Source: a bacterium (GTDB lineage: Bacteria; Spirochaetota; UBA4802; UBA5550). Taken from it: DNA of 58,380 nt. The notes below the pieces were generated by a model that saw only the letters and a list, made by a program, of their open reading frames with translations, had not been told where the DNA came from and did not search any database. A program made the position numbers and the translations under genes. Shown here one piece after another: positions 57,301-58,380 of this stretch. Location: NCBI GenBank assembly GCA_024224995.1, contig JAAENB010001110.1, forward strand, positions 1 to 58,380, given 5' to 3'. Each line of letters opens with the position of its first letter. Within the stretch, counting starts at the first letter, position 1.

Positions 57301-57841
57301 CTTTTAAATCATAATAGTGCGATATGCGGTTAGCTATGACTCCCTGGTAATTTCCGGAGCCCGCGTAGCTGTCGGTCTGCACTCCCGGGGCAAGAATATC
57401 CTGGTAATAGTCCATTGCCATTACCCCGATGTAAACTCCTGTTCTTACGGCGCTTAACTCTTCCGCCGGTATTCCCGAATCCTCTATGCAATGCCATGTC
57501 TCTTCCAGCATCAAACGCTGCTGGGGGTCCATGTTCTTTGCTTCCCTGGGGGATATATTAAAAAAAGTGTTATCAAACTGGTCTATGTTCTCAAGGAATC
57601 CGCCCCACTTGCTTATTGCCTTATGGGGCTCATTTATATCAGGGGAGTAATAGGTCTCTATATCCCAGCGGTCCTTTGGAACCTCTGTTATGGAATTGAC
57701 TCCGCCTTCCAGGTTTTCCCAGAACTGCCGGTAATCCCCGGCTCCGGGAAAACGGCACGCCATTCCCACTACAGCGATATCGGCATATACCAATCCCTTT
57801 TCTTTTTCGGTTTGTCTCTTCTTACCAGCCAACTTGTGCAA
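40787..57841 (-). CDS. Trans-AT polyketide synthase protein 1 (modules 1-3 and KS of module 4)
   Basis: 5684 residues. The frame has no ATG before the first KS; TTG at 57841 or 57832 is the start, with GGAGG 2 or 11 bases ahead. Order: KS 20-445, vestigial AT 555-700, helical/linker to 1003, DH 1035-1295, KR 1510-1700, ACP 1790-1850; KS 1953-2395, DH, KR, ACP to 3480; KS 3540-3980, DH, KR, ACP to 5090; KS 5175-5602 and a tail. All three KR have the Asp of B-type KRs (LDD, IRD, IED) and all three DH keep His, Pro, Asp and Gln, which predicts trans olefins. No loading domain or ACP precedes the first KS, so how the chain is started is unclear. Several linkers carry short DNA repeats. It forms an operon with protein 2. 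Confidence 0.93.
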   Translation of the reverse strand: MHKLAGKKRQTEKEKGLVYADIAVVGMACRFPGAGDYRQFWENLEGGVNSITEVPKDRWDIETYYSPDINEPHKAISKWGGFLENIDQFDNTFFNISPREAKNMDPQQRLMLEETWHCIEDSGIPAEELSAVRTGVYIGVMAMDYYQDILAPGVQTDSYAGSGNYQGVIANRISHYYDLKGGSKSVDTACSSSLAVLHDAQVALTTRECDYVFVGGVSLDFNPWKYISFSKSRMLSPQGQCKTFDKDADGYVPGEGAGIILVQLLEKAEEAGNFIYGVIKSSAVNHGGRSLSLTAPRVEAQKDVITRALDRANINPETISYVEAHGTGTSLGDPIEIESICQAWFEKTARKRFCEIGTVKTNIGHLEAAAGISGLIKVLLMMVNKKIVPTLNINTINPIIDFENSPFMIARKASLWEPEPGVPRRAGISSFGFGGVNTHAILEEYLPPQKEEKQSGKEKENILPDNNLFLLSSRSKKSLLMYLQAWSEYIDTGLCDNLSIRDICGTLFHRENNFKYRFGLYFDTREELKAAIKYPDKYISRIGRKQFDKDRLILKIAAIEELHETAIQEIREIYNSDSIFQGYFDECRKALSRLVPGEKIGKWLSTKKTVIKKDNMKSFCFSVLYSLSRKLLDHGVTPHIIYGEGTGQLVALCVSGMLRMEDCFKLLLPGDLDKRVYIKRPTLTVYDRITGTLIEPYSIDSNYVKSLVTLSIEEEAIAAYIEKGRLLLDTQFTFKKYLEEWDIDLYDVIGKGVGDLLFDDRLLDPEAEINPNRRLLLLLIVYSGICKLNTKWDLTEKRIIRNEYFHEVVDLLNDDIITKKEFVDFIDLDEHTVPPGFGAVLGEDYSEAPSSGLVRFVNVDESVIPTITAQINQRLKKRKVPFDDKGLLKHTTKLQEIKDRKKWLSRLGESVESDSKEFETFKDEFNIEDHTLCEITAKRGYNEYAVYLEDNESLQLSITRLLVSLWLYGGQDINWRGRWNLSPGREYSRVSLPVYPFDRKPFWIDSGVSPARERVAQKAVPFYTPGTGERRTRPGSRLVVQTNNAFKRIFDGDDDIIRDHLVTDKIIIPGALMIETGLEAVQATAGESINSLANILIQSPGIVQNRYEVSIKIGRENKGFDIVSDGKILCSGLYTYKSGEPDELDIPGLLAKAAPLERDFYTELSHQGYRYGPSLKVVTALYTGPSFVLGELQPVSRGGSVTGCSPYLLDGTFQVGLIYALTRQVFDARSLFVPYYIKELTVYGNLTGKSYVYFEKDVIQLKGFDLKASFMVFDETGKPLVRVKDMVFIKVSSTFLSNVFYFKPVWEEMPIPESESSVLPNIITLHDGITDVKGINAPYHVTVTREDDYETLVKDIIAWHSDDETIDICFRTDVDNHGHNLEQLREAQVSGVYSLFYLAKALMKSKIKKEICMYLITHNSHKVVDEDLVQGFSFAGLSGIGKVIELEHRKIKVKTIDFDRAVSREELAAIIRNEAQYAFSEIAYRQDKRYIKLIDPLKPDQKRKAFSFKQGGVYIIAGGLGGFGSRISRYIAEHSYSKVIILGSSELTQERVDILKELDRYNSEVEYKQVDVSDLDRMEETIERIKFKYGKIDGVILSTGVLDDSYIINKSIHSFKKVIPPKVYGSWILDHLTKDDRLDFFIMFSSVVSVIGNIGQADYTAANSFLDSFYEHRVSSGSHGKTICINWTLLEDGGMGATDAAIKQLGSVGLKPLPSERALEAFEYILSGESSQVVVINNTDMLISELAVNRMNRDYRDAPGPEEQERDSGREPVPGTGFVRDKLIEVLVDVLHVDKNNLDPETDLRDYGFDSVALTEFSERIGIVFGIDVNPSLFFEYSSIDEIAGFIALEYKDSSGDFPFSPGTADEDGYSYLDNKEEENRRSEILRDVIEEIQEIKEIKEIKEIKEIEEIKEYGESRGFPVPEIARSGNLVDFNEITITGENFKQAAGFGVREPVAVIGIAGRFPGADSIEELWDNLVWGKDSISEIPEDRWDWREYYGDPHTEKNRTSSKWGGFLKDISRFDYSFFNISPREAELMDPQQRILMETVWSALEDAACKPSQLWDSRTGVFVGICNNDYSELMEQSHIDIEAYTSTGNYFSIVPNRISYFLNLRGPSEAFETACSSSLVAIHRAVSAIGAGECSLAIAGGVNAIFTPRRYISFSKAGMLSPEGRCKTFSAGANGYVRGEGVGAILLKPLSAARENGDSIYGIIKSSAVNHGGYANSLTAPNVNSQAELLIDAYEKAGIAPASISYIEAHGTGTELGDPVEINGLKKAFAVLQERQLKKDDTSESAVKTGFCGLGSVKSNIGHLESAAGIAGVIKVLLAMKHSVIPASINFSEINPFINLENSPFYIVEKKRDWARLRDGNGAPFPRRAGVSSFGFGGANAHVVIEEVRPEAEGQGARGTVKEESGECLMVLSAKNEERLREYAGRLGHYLDTLSADGVSLASVAYTLQTGREAMEERIAFIVSGKGQLRDALAAFAAGKEEQGSFFRGNSRAERANPQLLAKGRAGDEFIRILVNDREYTTLAQLWVSGLEVEWELLYAPEEVRRLSLPTYPFAQTHAWISEPVKTARANRLHPLIDSNASTLREGRFTLQLTGNEFYLADHIVSSKRILPGVAYIEMACAAGKIIGERKVRMIRNIVWARPIRVGAVSQEVHISLYPTGDLLEYEVITPAEGNMRVAHSQGKVVFSDYSSLHGDGEHVDIEAIQERCLSLKSGDEYYELFHNMELDYGPSFQVIKELACNESEAISRLELPDVRRADFDDFVLHPTLMDGALQTALGLMDRQGMDAGTPYLPFALGEVEIIKPLTETCYAYVTMPSNKTAPSAHVKRFNIQLVDPDGQVLVKLKDFSSRAYRHSGAEGFAARQDGFVRSYYKSAWEQAALKVEEPEKELSGTIVIFDRSDDLYTGLKKRVALRGDGSVSIFLVKPGRQFHYSGGHLFEIDPGREDDYVRLVDNLKRQNLMPQKIIHAWSRDSFDGSEQSLNRQLDRSVYPLFFLAKVLIQEKFKESIRLLYLYPGGEDISMPLTEGTFEPSIDPSFAAVSGLLKSIHQENTNLVCKTVELPGLLYLDESSGAAAIQGEPGVPDSLFDRVLSEFSFLDESETDTRYKGSLRFTRVLKRADIDRDLNRNVVLKEHGVYIITGGAGVLGRIFAEHLARNYKARLVLVGRSDLDPQIEKSIKELEYYGSEVIYIKADVFRPDEVKELIDKTKSRFNAINGVLHAAAVIRDSFMVNKTREEMEEVLAPKVQGTVLLDDALREEELDFFVLFSSITAVVGYPGQSDYAYAGSFMDCFAAWRENLRFRGERHGKTVSINWSLWREGGDGGDEQTNIMIAKSMGMEALETETGLKTFEKSLFLDGNQVIVVEGERRKVRRALGLKGEHLRNEAAAPALADGDSGDALLRKIERYLVVTVCEILKIKDDYIDLEDDMNEYGFDSITLTEFANRMNEKYHLDITPAIFFELEEPSFASFARHLDSEYRDIFADYFRDEAQAAEAPPGEEPASSPREDVLRSRFRTWDTEQAFHDSSFRFLNEPIAIIGMHGRLPGADDLKSFWNLLEEGRDMVREIPIDRWDWREWFGDPAREANKTNVKWGGFISDIDKFDPLFFNISPREAELMDPQQRMLLESVWNTIEDAGYRPSGLSGSDTGLFVGVASNDYYSLMKDYNSRAEAYTSTGIAHSVLANRVSYILNIHGPSEPIDTACSSSLVAIHRAVQAIRDGDCSMAIAGGVNVLLSPELFISFSKAGMLSPDGRCKTFSKNANGYVRGEGVGVIFLKPLSKSIEDRDHIYAVIKGSAVNHGGHANSLTAPNAMAQANLIVSAYERSEVSPDTVTYIEAHGTGTELGDPVEVNGLKKAFSELFRKFNKDASRVNYCGLGSVKTNIGHLETAAGIAGVLKVLLAMKHKTLPVSIHLDEVNPYIDLKNSPFFIVDQATPWKQLRDDYNNEIPRRAGISSFGFGGANAHIVLEEYAYRRLKKIKKGRMDIPEICIISARDEERLREYVVRIKNHITAKDSDCDLRDITYTLQVGRDSYRHRLAVVAESLNELALRLEEFLEGRDHIENLYFGEARTSRNREALIGLSRAERMFIKQLFSEGNLTKIAALWVDGAEIDWVDLYQGEGKRRIALPGYPFARDRYWIGEFPSFAVAPGVPGSRGAPLHPLIDANESTLDEQVYRKCFRADEYFLRDHVVMDKRVLPGAAFLELARAAGELAMPQSRVRFLKQCSWTVPVSVGNGEGDIRLSRDVSVFLFPLVDGLEFEVAGSGPDSGSDPDGVVHAGGRIEYGPEAQEQGEREKVQGDGLGIDLDAVRKRTPHAVDPGELYRAFERVGLSYGPSFRPLVELFAGENEVLAKLKLPGINTGEVPGSGEFVLFPSLLDGAFQAAAVVNRSLSDLKLFVPFYLKELEIFRPMPRTCYVHVLLLSPEKSGSVRFNLTISDRDGLPVARISDFIARVADPARLAEPARVVEPVQVAAPAVSEETAAGDYQHDASSFARGIYYKPVWIKKDVSPGFAEDITPVIVFDSGDDVINECRSMNIRSVLVKPGPGFSASSDNVFTVNPASPDDYDKLFVSLLSINVAPKYILHLWNSPGPASLPEQIDRGINSLFNISKALMEMKIKARVRLLYVSRSPAVEGEPGLVAAAGMAAGFMKTLVLENPRYEFHSLALNEEISAPEIVGIAFAEFSGAKKDSIEARYEFPGDPVVSVIDGVALQRGSRFIRGFEHIDYGSALKKEVPIKQGGVYIISGGTGGLGLIFARFLAEKFKARLVILGRSKLSPERKAELKKLVSLGAKVMYVKADVSSRKSVAKAVSGALEKFGAVNGVIHSAGVIEDSLILKKVPDAFSRVLAPKVSGSVVLDELTRDLPLDFFVLFSSVVSVLGNLGQGDYAAANCFLDNFARSRARLVDEGARSGVSVSINWPLWKEGGMQVHESSRILMEKKTGMKLLESEAGIEAFLVALRCGEPQVIVIDGNTEKIRYVFKIREEQGTREKVQEVRRPAAEGKVERPGAVVQQDVERIIVGMLSRILKINEEDLDVESEVSEFGVDSMALMQLLNAMEDEFKTPVEASIVLEFSSIRALAGRLVDLGIGGQPAAEVRGSRFDTSAPLSTGVQGSGEKIREEVRRPGAEVKGERGTVQGERVARVRGRSLSRRAFLGRGGANRGENRIAVVGMAGRFPGASSVEEFWFNLKNGKDSVSSVPAARFDFDRFFSANKDDPGKSYSKWAGLIKGIDLFDAGLFNISNDDALAMDPAQRILLELSLELFSRAGFSRDDISGSNTAVFVGGAESRYVESHKDFLSPNMMKRYIVNRIQNMLASRISDFYNLTGPSYTIDTACSSALVAIHNACLSIRSGESDLAVAGGVELLIDADPFIGFSKAGVLSPDGKTRVFDANADGFALGEGAGLVLLKSLDKAVADGDRILGVILGSAVNNDGHTMGLTTPNRETQKQVIAGAFDSAGIDPSSVSFLEAHGSGTLLGDPIEVKAASEVLRFFSSENGFCALGSVKSNIGHLLHAAGIAGFIKVLLSLEHREIPPSIHCGSPHPRFNFPGSPFFPNSRLIPWSPRAGVRRAGISSFGFGGTNCHIVIQEFSSADFPGFIARRSPLPPPQFNRKRFWLGKKIVDETALFGGFDGAFYMDLLKDIEEGNVSSDDGIDLISKHDSEFLPGGGKRED
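42390..42480. repeat. Hairpin-plus-heptamer repeat in the ACP3-KS4 linker
   Basis: On the coding strand: an imperfect GGCC-TGGG-GCT hairpin followed by GAGG and heptamer-like units (GGTTAAA, GGTGAAA, GGGGCAC, GGTGCAA). Translated as a charged Gly/Glu/Arg linker. Same family as 42471-42540, 42794-42866, 44914-44960 and 50611-50659. Confidence 0.65.
42471..42540. repeat. 38-bp repeat copy 2 joined to a GGTTCGA heptamer array
   Basis: 42475-42512 matches 38135-38172 at 36 of 38 bases, but is translated as FDTSAPLSTGVQ, a different frame. It runs into three GGTTCGA-type heptamers (42506-42530) and a hairpin AGCC-TGC-GGCT. The heptamers also occur in the intergenic repeats at 11225 and 58086. Confidence 0.8.
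42794..42866. repeat. Hairpin-plus-heptamer repeat in the KR3-ACP3 linker
   Basis: Coding strand holds AGGCC-TGC-GGCCGAGG with heptamer-like GGTACAA, GGGAAAA, GGTGCAA units on the 5' side. Translated as a Glu/Arg/Lys-rich linker without secondary-structure motifs I know. Confidence 0.6.
44914..44960. repeat. Hairpin-plus-heptamer repeat inside the DH3 region
   Basis: Coding strand holds GGGCC-TGA-GGCCC followed by GGAGCAA, GGTGAAA, GGGAAAA, GGTGCAA. It is placed between the two catalytic halves of DH3 (after residue pattern HAGGRIEYG), so a functional enzyme tolerates it. Confidence 0.6.
47400..51990 (-). other. PKS module 2 (KS-DH-KR-ACP)
   Basis: KS with ETACSSS (near 51475; Glu where most have Asp), DH with DHIVSSKRILPG and LMDGALQ, KR with TGGAGVLG (near 48390), IRD and SDYAYAGSF, ACP GFDSI (near 47510). 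The KS-DH linker carries the repeat at 50611-50659. Predicted unit: trans double bond. Confidence 0.82.
50611..50659. repeat. Hairpin-plus-heptamer repeat in the KS2-DH2 linker
   Basis: Coding strand holds GGCC-GGA-GGCC followed by GAGG and GGGGCAA, GGGGCAA, GGGGCAC, GGTGAAA. Placed directly after the conserved end of the KS (HVVIEEV), the same spot where module 5 carries the 38-bp repeat. Confidence 0.65.
52110..52172. repeat. 9-base tandem repeat coding an (IKE)n linker between ACP1 and KS2
   Basis: The plus strand repeats TTTATTTCT with small changes. Translated it gives IKEI repeats, likely a straight charged helix separating the ACP of module 1 from the KS of module 2. Copy number may vary between strains by slippage. 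Confidence 0.75.
52290..57783 (-). other. PKS module 1 (KS-vestigial AT-DH-KR-ACP)
   Basis: KS with DTACSSS (near 57275), NHGGRSLSLTAPR, EAHGTG and KTNIGHLEAAAG. Then the vestigial AT and a long linker, DH with DHLVTDKIIIPG and LLDGTFQ, KR with AGGLGGFG (near 53285), LDD and ADYTAANSF, ACP GFDSV (near 52415). This module is laid out like a cis-AT module although the AT is dead, and its DH and KR are more diverged than those of modules 2-7. Confidence 0.8.
55740..56180 (-). other. Vestigial acyltransferase domain in PKS module 1
   Basis: Residues about 555-700 align by eye with a PKS AT: IFQGYFDECRKAL (start of the AT helices), VLYSLSRKLLDHGVTPHIIY and the elbow position GEGTG, where active ATs read GHSxG, then SGMLRMEDCFKLL and YDRITGTLIEPY (the usual SNVTG region). 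The nucleophile Ser and elbow His are gone, the N-terminal GQGxQ motif is missing, and the subdomain with the catalytic His is deleted. The following SLWLYGG...LPVYPFDRKPFW is the post-AT linker found in ordinary modules. Confidence 0.7.
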
Positions 57842-57961
57842 AGCCTCCGCTTTTTTTTAAATGCCCTCTTTTTTAGCTCCATTTTTATCGAACATGGAGA
57901 CTGCGCCTGTATATAAAAAATAGAATGTGGCGGCTTCCGAATATTATCAAATAGTTGGTAA

Positions 57962-57987
57962 TAATAAATTATATCATAAAGTCAAGC
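57962..57987 (-). promoter_or_regulatory. 26-bp element shared with the SpoIIE-type regulator, copy 1
   Basis: Minus-strand GCTTGACTTT then A, TGAT, A and TAATTTATTA; 24 of 26 bases match 19053-19078, same orientation. It overlaps the PKS -10 and contains TAAT-N2-ATTA, so it could be bound by a regulator. Confidence 0.6.
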
Positions 57988-57996
57988 AGTAGTCAA
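57968..57996 (-). promoter_or_regulatory. Sigma70-type promoter of the PKS operon
   Basis: Minus strand: TTGACT (57991-57996), 17-base spacer, TATAAT (57968-57973). Five of six and six of six consensus bases at ideal spacing, about 120 bases before the TTG start. The leader also holds a 12-codon open frame (57859-57895) ending in TAA in the PKS frame. Confidence 0.75.
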
Positions 57997-58085
57997 GGCT
58001 CAATGGTTTTTTTAGGCCCCTGTTGGAAATTTTGCCCTTTTTTGCTATTATTATCGGCCTGTTGCCTTCTTATCTTCACCTTCTC

Positions 58086-58210
58086 TCTCTTAAGAAAGTT
58101 CAAGGTTCGAGGTTCGAAGTTCGAGGTTTTTTATCCGAGGGTTAATTACCCGGAAAAAGATTAAACCTCTTTTGGACTTTCTTCCGTATTTTTTCCCCGC
58201 TCCGCAGGGT
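58086..58210. repeat. Dispersed repeat, copy B
   Basis: A 125-base partner of 11225-11340: same start, GGTTCGA heptamers (here one more), conserved end with ACTTTCTT, T tract and CCCCGC. Its inner hairpin is TCCGAGGGT/ACCCGGA, with different bases from copy A but again paired. It lies upstream of the PKS promoter. Confidence 0.7.
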
Positions 58211-58275
58211 CCGCACTCTCAAGAAACTCTTTTTCAATAGAGCCTTTTTCGGGGGATCTTACCCGGGGTGGTTTC

Positions 58276-58300
58276 AGAGACGTTGCAGTGCAACGCCTCT
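58276..58300. repeat. Near-perfect palindrome, REP-like
   Basis: AGAG-A-CGTTGCA-G-TGCAACG-C-CTCT: a stem of eleven pairs around one base, with one mismatch. Palindromes of this GACGTTGCA/TGCAACGTC type are, to my knowledge, common as short intergenic repeats in several phyla. Nothing else is recognised in 58211-58380. Confidence 0.6.
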
Positions 58301-58380
58301 ACCGGTCTGTTTCCGTAGATCTTTCCTGTGGTATCACACCCCGCAGGGCGTAAACCCCAAATAAATACAGAGTACCCGTA

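Noticed and set aside
1..58380. tRNA, rRNA, IS transposase or phage genes
   Set aside because: None was recognised on either strand.

Overview
The window is almost entirely coded on the minus strand. It holds a two-gene modular polyketide synthase (about 38 kb, 19726-57841), downstream of which lie a small membrane protein, three giant multidomain signalling ATPases, two lipoproteins and two membrane-anchored metallo-beta-lactamase-fold hydrolases. Lipoproteins with clear lipoboxes, hybrid histidine kinases, a SpoIIE-type phosphatase and giant modular enzymes suggest a free-living Gram-negative-type bacterium with a large, repeat-rich genome. Candidatus Aminicenantes/Acidobacteriota-like or Spirochaetota-like lineages are my best guesses, but this rests on protein style only and is weak.

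Layout, in the direction of transcription (right to left). 57842-58380: leader with a strong sigma70-type promoter, a dispersed repeat and a palindrome. 40787-57841: PKS protein 1, with three complete KS-DH-KR-ACP modules and a terminal KS. 19726-40797: PKS protein 2, starting with the DH-ACP that completes the split module, followed by modules 5-8 and a C-terminal alpha/beta hydrolase. No active acyltransferase and no enoylreductase is present, so this is a trans-AT PKS. The first module carries the wreck of an AT domain. The predicted chain is an unreduced polyene with one or two alpha-methyl branches and a terminal beta-keto unit. 19115-19579: four-helix membrane protein. 13615-18888: pseudokinase-like domain/AAA ATPase/GAF/SpoIIE phosphatase. 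11439-13490: two tandem MBL hydrolases. 10736-11438: degraded intergenic region with a beta-propeller gene remnant and a repeat. 8213-10735: ankyrin lipoprotein and lipase-like lipoprotein. 1-8104: two more pseudokinase/AAA proteins, the last cut by the window edge.

How they may fit together: a 26-bp element, 24 of 26 bases identical, lies upstream of both PKS protein 1 and the SpoIIE-type regulator, so the two may be co-regulated. The three regulators share an input half (kinase-like, AAA, helical repeats). Output halves visible here are GAF plus two histidine-kinase modules around a receiver, and GAF plus PP2C phosphatase.

The most unusual observations are: the vestigial AT in a trans-AT PKS; a split fourth module with an altered DH; short DNA repeats (a 38-bp repeat and a hairpin-plus-heptamer family) lodged in frame inside PKS linkers, one read in two different frames; loss of the DFG aspartate in all three kinase domains; and an AT-rich block of about 20 kb whose edges fall inside two reading frames. 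All domain calls are from reading motifs; no database search was run.
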